Source: Pseudomonas faucium (lineage in GTDB: Bacteria > Pseudomonadota > Gammaproteobacteria > Pseudomonadales > Pseudomonadaceae). From it: a stretch of 64,000 nucleotides of DNA. The translations under genes and the position numbers were made by a program. Positions within the stretch are counted from its first letter, which is position 1; each line of letters opens with the position of its first letter. The notes beneath the pieces are model-generated. The model had not been told where the DNA came from, did no database searches, and saw nothing but the letters and a program-made list of their open reading frames with translations. This document shows, one piece after another, positions 8,117 through 17,273 of this stretch. Location: NCBI RefSeq assembly GCF_021602585.1, contig NZ_BQIP01000011.1, positions 1 to 64,000 on the forward strand, given 5' to 3'.

Positions 8117-9268
8117 TTACCAAGGGGCCAGGGTGAGCACGGGAGTGGCGGCAACCTGGTCCATCGCGCCGCTGTGCTGGTTGCTGGCCAGGTCGAAGAA
8201 CTGCACGCCGCCTTCCAGGTCGGTGGCCACCAGGATCGGCGCCTTGTCGTGGCTGGCCTGCAGGCTCCACACCGGTTTTGGCGACTCCAGGGTGGCGAGC
8301 TTCTTGCCGGTCTTGAGGTCGAACGACCAGATGGTGGTGCTCGGGTCTTCCCATTTGCCGTCGCTGTGCTGGTCGTGCATCAGCGCATACAGGCGGTTCA
8401 GGCCCGGGGCCACGGCCAGCGCCTGCCAGCCGCCGGGCGCCCAGCCTTGGCTGCGCTCCTGGTCAGTGACCAGCGACCAGGTCGGCAGCGGCTTGGTCTT
8501 GCCGCCTTCGAAGCTCACCGGGTACACCTCGCCACGGGTGGTGGTGAAGTAGTAGGTGTCGCCGCTGGCGATGGCGCGTTCGTTCAGGCGCACCTTGTTC
8601 GGGTCGAAGAATGGGGTTTGCGTGCGCGACACTTCCTGGCCCTGGTCGTCCAGGGTCACCAGCAGCAGCTGGCCGTCACCGCACAGCGAGGCGAAGCTGC
8701 GCTTGCCCACCGGGTAGTTGAGCACGCAGCCGCTGATGGCCACTTCGCTGGCGACCTTGCGCGCCTGGGTGTCGACCACGGTCACCGAGGTTGACGGGGT
8801 GAGGTTGAAGACATAGGCCAGCTTGCTGTCGGCGCTGATGCCCATGGCGTACTTCTCGGTCAGGGTGCTGGCGCGCTTGGCCGGCAGCACCACTTCCCAT
8901 TGCGGGCGCAGGGTCTGGGTGTCCCAGGCCACCAGCACGTCGGTGCGCTCGCCGTAGGTGCCACGCGAATAGAACAGGTTGGCCGAGTACAGGGTGCGGT
9001 TGTCGGGGCTGAGCGCGGTGGGGGCGACGAAGGCGTTGGTGGTCATGCCCAGCATGCGCTTGGCCTTGGGGTCGACCACCACCACCTTGCCGGCGATGGG
9101 GTTCTTGAAGTCCACATCCAGGATGTAGACGCGGTGAGGGTCCGGGGGGAACGGCAGGGTGTTGCTACCGATCTCTTCGGCGGGCAGCTCGGCCCGCACC
9201 GCGCTGGTGCTCGCGGCCAGGGCCAAGGCCAGGGCCGCCGAGATGCTGAGCCTGTCGACGCGACGCAT
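8117..9268 (-). CDS. aauB: Amine dehydrogenase heavy chain (beta-propeller)
   Basis: A 383-residue protein with a Sec signal peptide (LSISAALALALAASTSAVRA) and repeated beta-propeller blades such as HRVYILDVDF, AYVFNLTPSTSVTVVDTQARKV and DLKTGKKLATLESPKPVWSL. This is the seven-bladed heavy chain of TTQ amine dehydrogenases (MauB/AauB), which holds the light chain in the periplasm. First gene of the minus-strand B-E-D-A-cytochrome operon. The leader has a GGAGA ribosome site about 9 nt before the ATG and, just upstream, AACAACAT, a near match to the Hfq/Crc motif. No mauG or azurin/amicyanin gene is nearby. Confidence 0.88.
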   Translation of the reverse strand: MRRVDRLSISAALALALAASTSAVRAELPAEEIGSNTLPFPPDPHRVYILDVDFKNPIAGKVVVVDPKAKRMLGMTTNAFVAPTALSPDNRTLYSANLFYSRGTYGERTDVLVAWDTQTLRPQWEVVLPAKRASTLTEKYAMGISADSKLAYVFNLTPSTSVTVVDTQARKVASEVAISGCVLNYPVGKRSFASLCGDGQLLLVTLDDQGQEVSRTQTPFFDPNKVRLNERAIASGDTYYFTTTRGEVYPVSFEGGKTKPLPTWSLVTDQERSQGWAPGGWQALAVAPGLNRLYALMHDQHSDGKWEDPSTTIWSFDLKTGKKLATLESPKPVWSLQASHDKAPILVATDLEGGVQFFDLASNQHSGAMDQVAATPVLTLAPW

Positions 9269-9469
9269 TGGCTATCTCCGATGTTGTTATGGGTTATGCA
9301 GAAATCGCAGTCATCGCAGTGTGCCGCCTGCCTCGAGGCGCTGCTTTGGCCAGCGTGACATTCTCTTGTGGCTCCCTGACAAAACGCCGGGCAGGGCTGG
9401 CAGGCAAGTGGCCGGGCACCGGAAGATCGGCCTGCACACTTTTTGCGCTGCCAACCCAGGAGTCATGTC

Positions 9470-10957
9470 ATGAGCGATATCCAGCTGTTACCTGCCGTGG
9501 TCGAATTCCTCGTCAGGCCCCATGGCCACTTCATCGAGGGCCAGTACCTGGCGGGCGAGGCGGGGCCATCGATCGAGGTGCATGACCCCTCCAGCGCGGC
9601 GGTCATCAGCCGGGTCGCCGAGGCCAGCGAAGCCGAAGTGGCGCGTGCCGTGGCCAGCGCCCGGCAGGCTTTCAAGGGCGCCTGGGCCGAGGTGTCGCCG
9701 TATCAGAAGGGGGTGGTGCTCAACCGCCTGGCCGACCTGATCGAGGCCCATGGCGAAGAACTGGCGCAGCTCGAAACCCTGTGCTCGGGCAAGTCGATCA
9801 ACCTCTCGCGGGGCTTGGAAATCGCTCAGAGTGTAGTCTTCCTGCGCTACTTCGCTGGCTGGGCGAGCAAGATCACCGGGCAGACCATGACCCCGTCGAT
9901 CCCCTCGTTCGCCGGCGAGCGCTACACCGCCTTCACCCTGCGCGAGCCGGTGGGTGTGGTGGCCGGCATCGTGCCGTGGAATTTCTCGGTGATGATCGGC
10001 ATCTGGAAGATCGCCTCGGCGCTGGTCACCGGCTGCACCATCGTGATCAAGCCCAGCGAGTTCACGCCGCTGACGCTGCTGCGCATCGCTGAGCTGGCGA
10101 TCGAAGCCGGGGTGCCGGCCGGCGCCTTGAACGTGGTCAACGGCCGCGGCGCCGTGGGCCAGCGGCTGATCGAGCACCCCAACGTGGCCAAGGTCGCCTT
10201 CACCGGCTCAGTGCCCACCGGCATTGCCGTGGGCAAGGCGGCGATGGCGGCCAACCTGACCCGCGCCACCCTGGAGCTGGGCGGCAAGAACGCAGCCGCC
10301 TTGCTGGCCGATGTGGATGTTGACGCTGCGGTGGCCGGCATCGTGCAGACCGCCTATGTGCACCAGGGCCAGGTGTGCGCATCGCCCGAGCGCTTGTACG
10401 TGCACCGCAGCAAGGTCGATGAAGTCACCCGCAAGCTGGGCGCGGCGCTGGGGCAGTTGAAGATCGGCTCGGCGCTGGACCCCGAAGCCCAGTTTGGGCC
10501 CCTGGCCAACGCCGCGCACCTGCAGAAGATTCTCGGCTTCTTCGAGCGTGCCCGGGCCAACAACACCGTGGTGTGCGGCGCCAAGGCGCTCGACCGGCCG
10601 GGTTACTTCGTCGAACCGACGGTGGTGCTGGCCAACGACGCCCACGACCCGCTGCTGCATGAGGAAACCTTCGGCCCGATCGTCTGCGTGCTGCCGTTCG
10701 ATGACGAGGCGCAGCTGGTGGCGTTGATGAACGACAGCCCCTACGGCCTCACTGCCAGTTTGTGGACCAACGACCTGTCCAAGGCGCTGCGGCTGATCCC
10801 GCAGATCGAGGCCGGCACGGTGTGGGTCAACATGCACACCTTCCTCGACCCGGCGGTGCCGTTCGGCGGCAGCAAGGCCTCCGGGGTGGGGCGCGAGTTC
10901 GGCAGCGCGTTCATCGACGACTACACCGAGTTGAAGTCGGTGATGATCCGCTACTGA
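9470..10957 (+). CDS. NAD-dependent aldehyde dehydrogenase, phenylacetaldehyde type
   Basis: A 495-residue class I aldehyde dehydrogenase. Key residues are in place: Asn171 in VPWNF, Lys194 in VIKPSE, the general base Glu269 in LELGGKN and the nucleophile Cys303 in GQVCASPER. That last motif is characteristic of the FeaB/StyD/PeaE phenylacetaldehyde dehydrogenase group. The ATG at 9470 follows an AGGAG ribosome site at 9458-9462; the upstream in-frame start at 9443 has no such site. It is divergent from the amine dehydrogenase operon, so together they would convert an aralkylamine to the aldehyde in the periplasm and then to the acid in the cytoplasm. The product would feed phenylacetate or hydroxyphenylacetate catabolism encoded elsewhere. 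Confidence 0.85.
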   Translation: MSDIQLLPAVVEFLVRPHGHFIEGQYLAGEAGPSIEVHDPSSAAVISRVAEASEAEVARAVASARQAFKGAWAEVSPYQKGVVLNRLADLIEAHGEELAQLETLCSGKSINLSRGLEIAQSVVFLRYFAGWASKITGQTMTPSIPSFAGERYTAFTLREPVGVVAGIVPWNFSVMIGIWKIASALVTGCTIVIKPSEFTPLTLLRIAELAIEAGVPAGALNVVNGRGAVGQRLIEHPNVAKVAFTGSVPTGIAVGKAAMAANLTRATLELGGKNAAALLADVDVDAAVAGIVQTAYVHQGQVCASPERLYVHRSKVDEVTRKLGAALGQLKIGSALDPEAQFGPLANAAHLQKILGFFERARANNTVVCGAKALDRPGYFVEPTVVLANDAHDPLLHEETFGPIVCVLPFDDEAQLVALMNDSPYGLTASLWTNDLSKALRLIPQIEAGTVWVNMHTFLDPAVPFGGSKASGVGREFGSAFIDDYTELKSVMIRY

Positions 10958-10969
10958 AGGCCCGCGCGG

Positions 10970-11986
10970 TCACAGGTTGCTGGCCACCTTGGCGGCGATG
11001 TCGGCCGGCAACCAGGGCTTCCACACCTCAGGGTGGTCGCGCATGAACGCTTGCGCGGCCTTTTCCGGTGCCAGGCGTTTTTCGCTCATCTGCGCCAGGG
11101 TCTTGTTCAGCAGGCCGATCGGCAAGTCGACCTTCTCGAACACCGCCACCAGCTCCGGGTGGCCCTCGCGAAACGCCTTGGACACACCGATCGACAGCTT
11201 CGCCGGCAACGACTGGCTGCCTTGTGGGTGGGGGTTGCTGGGGTCGAGCAGGGTGGCCCAGTTGTCGGCATTGAACGGCGGCTCCTGCAGCCGCACCAGG
11301 TCGTGGCGGCCGATCAGCGGAGTGGGGCTCCAGTAGTAGAACAGCACGGGTTTGCCGCGGCGGATGGACGAATCGACTTCGGCGTCCAGCGCCGCGCCGG
11401 TGCCGCTGCGAAAGTTGTTGTACAGGCCATCGAGCCCGTAGGCCTTGAGTTTCTGGGTGTTGACGATTTCCGAGGTCCAGCCGCTGGGGCTGTTGAGGAA
11501 GCGGCCCTTGCCGGGGGCTTCGGGGTCGGCGAACACCTCGGGGTAGCGCTTGAGGTCTTCGACGCTGCGCAGCTCGGGGGCGGCCGGCGCGATGCCGCGC
11601 GCCGCATCGCCCTTGATCACGTAGGCCGGTACCCACCAGCCTTCTTCGGCGTTCTTCACCGTGTCGCCCAGGGCGAACACCTGGCCGGCCGCTTCGGCCT
11701 TGACCCAGGCGGGGCTGCGCCCGGCCCATTCTTCGGCGACCACCTGCAGGTCATTGCGTGCCAGCGCCACTTCCATGCTCACGGTGCTGCCGGGCAGGGT
11801 GTCGGTGGGGTAGCCGTAACCACGCTCGACGATCAGGCGCAGTATCTCGGTGGTCAGCGCGCCGCTTTCCCAGTTGATGGCGCCAAAGTGGATCGGCGCG
11901 CGCTGCTCGGCCGAGGCGGCGCTGTCGGTGCTGGCCAGGCCCACGGTGAGCAGCAGGCCGGCCAGCAGCGTTGGAATTTTCTTCAT
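10970..11986 (-). CDS. Glycine betaine/choline-type ABC transporter substrate-binding protein
   Basis: A 338-residue periplasmic protein of the OpuAC/ProX family. The start at 11986 gives a clean signal peptide (MKKIPTLLAGLLLTVGLASTDSAAS); the 12 codons upstream of it are unlikely to be used. Family features are HFGAINWESGALTTEILRL near the N-terminus, Trp-containing segments (EGWWVPAYV, YYWSPTPLI) that form the aromatic box for quaternary ammonium ligands, and the C-terminal HPEVWKPWL. No ATPase or permease gene is adjacent, so it is an orphan binding protein, as is common for choline/betaine/carnitine proteins in pseudomonads that share one transporter core. It converges on the aldehyde dehydrogenase gene with a 12-bp gap. 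Confidence 0.82.
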   Translation of the reverse strand: MKKIPTLLAGLLLTVGLASTDSAASAEQRAPIHFGAINWESGALTTEILRLIVERGYGYPTDTLPGSTVSMEVALARNDLQVVAEEWAGRSPAWVKAEAAGQVFALGDTVKNAEEGWWVPAYVIKGDAARGIAPAAPELRSVEDLKRYPEVFADPEAPGKGRFLNSPSGWTSEIVNTQKLKAYGLDGLYNNFRSGTGAALDAEVDSSIRRGKPVLFYYWSPTPLIGRHDLVRLQEPPFNADNWATLLDPSNPHPQGSQSLPAKLSIGVSKAFREGHPELVAVFEKVDLPIGLLNKTLAQMSEKRLAPEKAAQAFMRDHPEVWKPWLPADIAAKVASNL

Positions 11987-12084
11987 CTGCACCTCACGGG
12001 TTGTCATACCAGGTGCGGGCAAGTGTAGACGAAGGCTCGAGGCCGCCTGCCGGGGTGGCAGCAGCGGCCTCTGCGCTAGAGGGG

Positions 12085-14229
12085 TTAGACGCGGAACTGG
12101 TCCATCAGCGCCTGTTGCTGGTTGGCCAGGCTGTTCAGCGACTGGCTGACCCGCGCCGATTCGTTGGCCTGGCCCGACAGCGACTCGGTGACATCGCGGA
12201 TGGTCGCCACGTTGCTGTTGATTTCCTCGGCCACCGCGCTCTGCTCCTCGGCGGCCGAGGCGATCTGCAGGTTCATGTCGGTGATCACGCTGACCGCCTG
12301 GCCGATGCGCTGCAGCGCCGTGACCGCCTGGCCAACCTGCTGCACGCCGCCCTGGGCCTGGCGGTGGCTGTTGTCCATGGCGCCGACCACTTCCCGGGTG
12401 CCGGCCTGCAGGGCCTCGATCACCTGGCGGGTTTCTTCCACCGACTCCTGGGTACGTTGCGCCAGGTTGCGCACTTCATCGGCGACCACGGCAAAGCCAC
12501 GGCCGGCTTCACCGGCGCGGGCCGCTTCGATGGCGGCGTTGAGGGCCAGCAGGTTGGTCTGCTCGGCGATCGAGCGGATCACCTCCAGCACCGAGCCGAT
12601 CTTCTCGCTGTTGTGCGCCAAGCCCTCGACTTCGGCCATGGCCTGGCTCATGTCGGCGGCCAGGGCGTCGATGCGCTGGGTGGTGTGGTCGATCACCGTC
12701 AGGCCTTCGCGGGTGGCCTGGTCGGCCTCGCGGGCAGCCTGCGCGGCCTGGGCGGCGCTGCGGGCGACGTCCTGGGCGGTGGCACTCATTTCGTGGGAGG
12801 CGGTGGCCACCTGGTCGACCTGGCGGTACTGCTGCTCCATGCCGGCGCTGGTTTCGCTGGCGATCGCCGAGCTCTGGTCGGCAGTGCCGCGGGCCGCCTG
12901 CACCGAGCGTTTGACCTCGGCGATGGTCGGCTGCAGCTTGTCCAGGAAGCGGTTGAACCAGCCGGCCAGCTCGCCCAGCTCGTCGCGCTTGTCGTAGGTC
13001 AGGCGGCGGGTCAGGTCGCCTTCGCCGCTGGCGATGTCCTTGAGCATGCTGGCAACGCCGAGGATCGGCCGCGTCACGCCGCGCGCCATCAGCCACACCA
13101 GCAGCAGGCCGGCGATCGCGGCCGCCAGGCCCAGGCCCAGCTCCAGCAGGGTGCCGCTGGTGTTCAGCGCGTCCAGCTCCTTTTTCAGGGTTTCGGCAGG
13201 GCCGGTCAGGGCGCTTTCCGGCACATCCAGCAACACGCCCCAGGGTTGCGCATCCGGGATCGGCTGGAAGGCAGCCAGCACCTTCAGGCGCTGCTGGTCA
13301 TGGTGAACGGTGAGCTTGCCGTCGGCCAAAGCACGCACCAGGTCCGCGCCCTTGCGCGGATCGACCTGGTCGAAGCGCTGGGCCAGCTTGCTGGCGTCGG
13401 CGCTGTAGCCGGCCAGCAGGCCCACCGGGCTGAGGATGCCGACCGTGGTCTGGCCCTGGTAGAGGCTGCGGCTGGCGTCCTGGCTCAGGGCCTGCAGGCT
13501 GTTGAGGTTGATGTCGATGGACAGGGTGGCGATCACCTTGCCGTCGACCGCCAGCGGGAAGACGATGCTGGTCATCAGCACGCGCTGGCCGTCGATGTCA
13601 TAGAAGTAGGGCTCCACCACGCAGACCTTGCCGCTGCTGCGCGGGCACACCCACCAGGTGTTGGCCGGCTGGCCGCTGGGGCCGATCTCGGTGTTGGCCA
13701 TGTCGTGTTCGGGCAGTGCCATGGCGGTGAGCTGGCCGGCGCGCGGTTGCGACCAGTACAGGGCGAAGCGGCCGGTTTCGTTGCTGCCAAGCTCGGGCTT
13801 GCCGGCGAACAGGCTGTCCTTGCTGTCCAGGGCATTGGGTTCGAACACCAGCGACAGGCCGAGCAGGTCGGGGTTGGCCTGCAGCGCGGCGCGCACCTGG
13901 CGGGTCATGTCCTCGCGCAGGTCGAAGGCGTCGAGGAAACGTTTGTCGGCCTGCTCGCGCAGGAACAGCACCTGGCGGGCGAAGCCTGCGCCGTACTGGT
14001 AGGCGTCCATGAACTGGCGACGGATGTTCAGGGCCTGCACTTCACCTTGCGACTCGATGCGCGCCTGCGCCGCTTCGCCAAGCATCTGCATGCTGCTGGC
14101 CTTGACCAGGTCCGAGCTGTGGTCCATGCGGTAGAGGGAAAGGCCGACGAGCAGGGTGACGATGCTGGCCAGGCACAGGCCGGCGAGCAGGGTGATCTTC
14201 CACTGGATGGAAAGTTGTCGCAAAGGCAT
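12085..14229 (-). CDS. Methyl-accepting chemotaxis protein with periplasmic Cache domain
   Basis: A 714-residue chemoreceptor: first membrane helix at about 11-31, a large periplasmic dCache-like region to about 360 (including [20 protein letters not shown] and the [16 protein letters not shown] strand), second helix about 362-382, HAMP domain, then the cytoplasmic signalling domain with the conserved hairpin tip [19 protein letters not shown] near 555-575. It ends in FRV rather than a CheR-binding pentapeptide. It resembles the large dCache receptors of pseudomonads, some of which sense polyamines or histamine; given its position near an amine dehydrogenase, an amine ligand is plausible but unproved. 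It is upstream of, and codirectional with, the betaine-type binding protein gene. Confidence 0.85.
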   Translation of the reverse strand: MPLRQLSIQWKITLLAGLCLASIVTLLVGLSLYRMDHSSDLVKASSMQMLGEAAQARIESQGEVQALNIRRQFMDAYQYGAGFARQVLFLREQADKRFLDAFDLREDMTRQVRAALQANPDLLGLSLVFEPNALDSKDSLFAGKPELGSNETGRFALYWSQPRAGQLTAMALPEHDMANTEIGPSGQPANTWWVCPRSSGKVCVVEPYFYDIDGQRVLMTSIVFPLAVDGKVIATLSIDINLNSLQALSQDASRSLYQGQTTVGILSPVGLLAGYSADASKLAQRFDQVDPRKGADLVRALADGKLTVHHDQQRLKVLAAFQPIPDAQPWGVLLDVPESALTGPAETLKKELDALNTSGTLLELGLGLAAAIAGLLLVWLMARGVTRPILGVASMLKDIASGEGDLTRRLTYDKRDELGELAGWFNRFLDKLQPTIAEVKRSVQAARGTADQSSAIASETSAGMEQQYRQVDQVATASHEMSATAQDVARSAAQAAQAAREADQATREGLTVIDHTTQRIDALAADMSQAMAEVEGLAHNSEKIGSVLEVIRSIAEQTNLLALNAAIEAARAGEAGRGFAVVADEVRNLAQRTQESVEETRQVIEALQAGTREVVGAMDNSHRQAQGGVQQVGQAVTALQRIGQAVSVITDMNLQIASAAEEQSAVAEEINSNVATIRDVTESLSGQANESARVSQSLNSLANQQQALMDQFRV

Positions 14230-14303
14230 TGGGGCGATCCCTTTTCTGGCAGTAAGGGCTGGGTGGGATTTTAGGGGCCTGGCTTGGGGTTTTTAGGGGA
14301 TTT

Positions 14304-14527
14304 GAGATCGAGCGCCGCCCGCGCGGCGCATCGCGGATAAATCCGCTCCTACATTTGTTGCAACGTGCCTATGCCTGATAGGCCATGGTTGCCAGCCTTG
14401 GTGGCACGACGCGGTTTCTCGGCGGGCACCAAAGGCGGACAACCATGGCCTGACAGACCGTGGCACGTTGCAACAGATGTAGGAGCGGATTCATCCGCGA
14501 TGCGCCGCGCGGGCGGCGCTCGATCTC
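14304..14527. repeat. 224-bp REP-derived long inverted repeat
   Basis: Outer arms at 14304-14369 and 14462-14527 are 66 bp each and complementary at 64 positions. Inner segments around GGCCATGGTTG and CAACCATGGCC are also inverted, so the whole element can fold on itself. It contains REP-like cores (ATCGCGGAT...ATCCGCTCCTACA). It lies between the chemoreceptor and antiporter genes. The remaining parts of the 14230-14720 gap hold only AT-rich leader DNA for the next gene. Confidence 0.85.
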
Positions 14528-14720
14528 AAAACCACCAACCAACGCAAACCAAGCACCCCGCATCCCCCTATATCGGTTCCCCCAAATTTTTCTTTATTCA
14601 AACATTCAATTTAAATTGGCCGCGCCGGTGTAATGCGCCGTAGCATGGCGCTTTTGACATCCGCCCCCCACTGCTTCAGAGTGCGCGGTTTTTGTCTGCA
14701 GCCATGAGGTAAACCAAACG

Positions 14721-16040
14721 ATGAATGCTGTGATTGCCGCTGTCGGCATCATGCTGATACTCAGCCTGTCCCGGGTGCACGTGGTGATCGCCCTGATCAT
14801 CGGTGCGCTGGTCGGCGGCCTGGTGGGCGGGCTGGGGATCGAGGGCACGCTCAAGGCCTTCAATGGCGGGCTGGGCGGGGGCGCCACGGTGGCGTTGTCG
14901 TATGCCTTGCTCGGCGCCTTTGCCGTGGCCATCGCCAAGTCGGGCCTGGCCCATGCCCTGGCCGACCGCGCCCTGAGCATGATCGACCGCCAGGGCCATG
15001 CCAACGGCGGCCAGGTCAAGTGGCTGCTGATCGGCCTGATGCTGGTGGTGGCGGTGTGCTCGCAGAACATCCTGCCCATCCACATCGCCTTCATCCCGCT
15101 GCTGGTGCCGCCGCTGCTGTACGTGCTGACCCGCCTGCGCATCGACCGCCGGCTGATCGCCTGCGTCATCACCTTTGGCTTGATCACGCCGTACATGTTC
15201 CTGCCGGTGGGCTTTGGCAACATCTTCCTCAACCAGATCCTGCTGGCCAACGTCGCCCGCGCCGGGGTCGATGTGAGCGGGGTCAACGTCACCCATGCCA
15301 TGGCCATCCCGGCGGCGGGCATGCTGGCCGGCCTGTTGATCGCGGTGTTCATCAGCTACCGCAAGAAGCGCGACTATGACCTGGCGCGCATCGAGCAGGT
15401 GGAGCAGGTGAGCGTGCAGTACAACCCGCTGACCCTGCTGGTAGCGGGGCTGGCGATTGCCTCGGCGTTTGTCGTGCAGCTGTGGCTGGACTCGATGATC
15501 ATCGGCGCCATGGTGGGTTTTCTGATCTTCTCGCTGTCGGGCATCGTGCGCTGGAAAGACACCGACGACCTGTTCACCGAGGGCATGAAGATGATGGCCA
15601 TGATCGGCTTCATCATGATCGCCGCCTCGGGTTTCGCCGACGTGATGAAGGCCACCGGCGAGGTCAAGAGCCTGGTCGAGGCTTCGGCGCAGTGGATCAA
15701 CCACAGCAAAGGCATTGGCGCCTTGCTGATGCTGCTGGTGGGGCTGCTGGTGACCATGGGCATCGGCTCGTCGTTCTCGACGGTGCCGATCCTGGCGGCG
15801 ATCTTCGTGCCGTTGTGCGTGCAACTGGGCTTCGACCCGCTGGCCACCGTGTGCATCGTCGGCACTGCCGGTGCCCTGGGCGATGCGGGCTCGCCGGCAT
15901 CGGACTCGACCCTGGGGCCGACCTCGGGGCTGAACGTGGATGGCCAGCACCACCACATCTGGGACACCGTGGTGCCAACCTTCCTGCATTACAACCTGCC
16001 ACTGCTGGCCTTTGGCTGGTTGGCGGCGATGACCCTGTAA
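14721..16040 (+). CDS. NhaC/YuiF-type Na+/H+ antiporter-family permease
   Basis: A 439-residue membrane protein with about 11-12 hydrophobic segments. It begins [30 protein letters not shown] and carries the family stretches [44 protein letters not shown] and the conserved end [25 protein letters not shown]. These are typical of the Na+/H+ antiporter family with proposed amino-acid (for example histidine) transport members. The ATG at 14721 has a GAGG sequence 11 nt upstream. It stands alone between a chemoreceptor and a converging fecR-like gene. The substrate is not evident. Confidence 0.8.
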   Translation: MNAVIAAVGIMLILSLSRVHVVIALIIGALVGGLVGGLGIEGTLKAFNGGLGGGATVALSYALLGAFAVAIAKSGLAHALADRALSMIDRQGHANGGQVKWLLIGLMLVVAVCSQNILPIHIAFIPLLVPPLLYVLTRLRIDRRLIACVITFGLITPYMFLPVGFGNIFLNQILLANVARAGVDVSGVNVTHAMAIPAAGMLAGLLIAVFISYRKKRDYDLARIEQVEQVSVQYNPLTLLVAGLAIASAFVVQLWLDSMIIGAMVGFLIFSLSGIVRWKDTDDLFTEGMKMMAMIGFIMIAASGFADVMKATGEVKSLVEASAQWINHSKGIGALLMLLVGLLVTMGIGSSFSTVPILAAIFVPLCVQLGFDPLATVCIVGTAGALGDAGSPASDSTLGPTSGLNVDGQHHHIWDTVVPTFLHYNLPLLAFGWLAAMTL

Positions 16041-16044
16041 GGGC

Positions 16045-17052
16045 TCAGCCCTTGCGCGGCGGGGGCGAGATGCGGTTGAGGACGGTGCTGCCGTCCTTGC
16101 TGCGGGTCAGGTAGACCGGCAGCACCTTGGGCAGGTTGTCCACCAGGCGCCCGACTTCGCGGGTGCTGTAGATGCCGCTGATGCGAATGTGCCCGGTGCT
16201 CTCGTCGGCCAGCAGCAGCGGCGCCTCGAGGTAGCGGTTGATGATCGGCAGGGCCTGCTCCAGGCTCAGGTTGTCGAGCACCAGCTGGCCGCTGCGCCAG
16301 GCCAGGCTGTGGCCGTAGTCGTCGCTCTGGGCCAGTTGCGGCTCGAAATCGCCGGTGCGGTAGCTGGCCTGCATGCCAGGGCCCAGGCGGTAGCCGCCGG
16401 TGCTGCCATTGCTGCTGACCAGCACCGAGCCTTGCACCAGGGTGACCTTGACCTGGTCCTGGTACTTCCACACGTTGAACTGGGTGCCGGTCACGCGCGT
16501 CTGGCCGTGGCCTGCGTGCACGATGAAGGGGTGTGCGCTGTCATGTCGCACCTTGAAAAACGCCTCGCCGCGCTTGAGCGTGACCTGGCGGCGGTCCTTG
16601 TAGTTGAGGAAGGTCAGCTCGCTGTTGAGGTTGAGCTCGACCGTGCTGCCGTCGCTCAGCTCCACGGCCTGGGTGCTGTCACTGGCGCTGAAGTGCTGGT
16701 AGCGGTTGGGCACCCAGCCCTGTTCCCAGCCCACCCAGGCGGCCAGCGGCAACGCCAGCAGGGCAAGCGCCGCGGCCGATGCCAGCGGGCGCCAGTTGCG
16801 GCGCCGGGCAGCCGGCGCCGCTGGCGGGTTGAAGTCGATCACCGTGGCGCTGCGCGGCAGCAGGTCGGCGGTGTCCCAGATCTCCAGCATCGCCTGGTAT
16901 TCCTCGGCGTGGCGCGGGTCGGCGGCCAGCCAGCGGGCGAAGGCCTCGCGCTCGCCCGGCGTGCAATCGTCGGCGTGCAGGCGCATGCACCAGTGCGCGG
17001 CGGCGTCGGTAATGGCATCGTCTGGGCTGGGATTGAGGCGGTCGTGGTTCAT
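16045..17052 (-). CDS. FecR-type anti-sigma/sigma regulator without an adjacent sigma factor
   Basis: A 335-residue single-pass inner-membrane regulator. The N-terminal cytoplasmic part (DUF4880-like, DAAAHWCMRLHADDCTPGER and the ADPRHAEEYQ motif) normally holds an ECF sigma factor. A membrane helix lies at about 90-112 (PLASAAALALLALPLAAWVG), and the periplasmic part carries the FecR domain (VELSDGSTVELN, VTGTQFNVW, VLVSSNG) and a C-terminal DUF4974-like domain that contacts TonB-dependent receptors. FecR genes almost always follow their sigma-factor gene and precede a receptor gene; neither is present on either side here. A Fur-box-like sequence lies about 60 bp upstream. It may act on a distant sigma factor or be a remnant. 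Confidence 0.85.
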   Translation of the reverse strand: MNHDRLNPSPDDAITDAAAHWCMRLHADDCTPGEREAFARWLAADPRHAEEYQAMLEIWDTADLLPRSATVIDFNPPAAPAARRRNWRPLASAAALALLALPLAAWVGWEQGWVPNRYQHFSASDSTQAVELSDGSTVELNLNSELTFLNYKDRRQVTLKRGEAFFKVRHDSAHPFIVHAGHGQTRVTGTQFNVWKYQDQVKVTLVQGSVLVSSNGSTGGYRLGPGMQASYRTGDFEPQLAQSDDYGHSLAWRSGQLVLDNLSLEQALPIINRYLEAPLLLADESTGHIRISGIYSTREVGRLVDNLPKVLPVYLTRSKDGSTVLNRISPPPRKG

Positions 17053-17113
17053 TGCGGCTCCGGGTTTTGCGCATTCTACCCCTGCACAGGGGGTCCCGAG
17101 AACCGAGGTAATG

Positions 17114-17132
17114 GCGAATGACTATCAGTTAT
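17114..17132 (-). promoter_or_regulatory. Fur-box-like sequence upstream of the fecR-type gene
   Basis: On the minus strand, ATAACTGATAGTCATTCGC matches the 19-bp Fur consensus at 12 positions, with the core TGATA-N-TCATT intact. It lies 62 bp before the start codon. The match is partial, so this is only a candidate. Confidence 0.35.
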
Positions 17133-17185
17133 GTAGTTTTTTCGTCGGTTGTGCAATGCAATTGCCGCGTTTGAGAACCTTTCGC

Positions 17186-17266
17186 GGCCCTATCGCCGGC
17201 AAGCCGGCTCCCACAGGTACAGCGCTGCGCAGCAGCTGTGGGAGCCGGCTTGCCGGCGATAGGGCC
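17186..17266. repeat. Inverted REP pair (31-bp arms)
   Basis: Exact inverted arms GGCCCTATCGCCGGCAAGCC...CCCACAG at 17186-17216 and 17236-17266, with a spacer that itself contains the small palindrome GCGCTGCGC. It lies between the acyl-CoA dehydrogenase stop and the fecR-type gene upstream region. Confidence 0.9.
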
Positions 17267-17273
17267 AGTGCAG

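Noticed and set aside
9431-9446. Sigma-54-like CTGCACACTTTTTGC before the aldehyde dehydrogenase gene
   Set aside because: The invariant GG of the -24 element is TG, and the leader would start at the ribosome site itself. Too weak to call.
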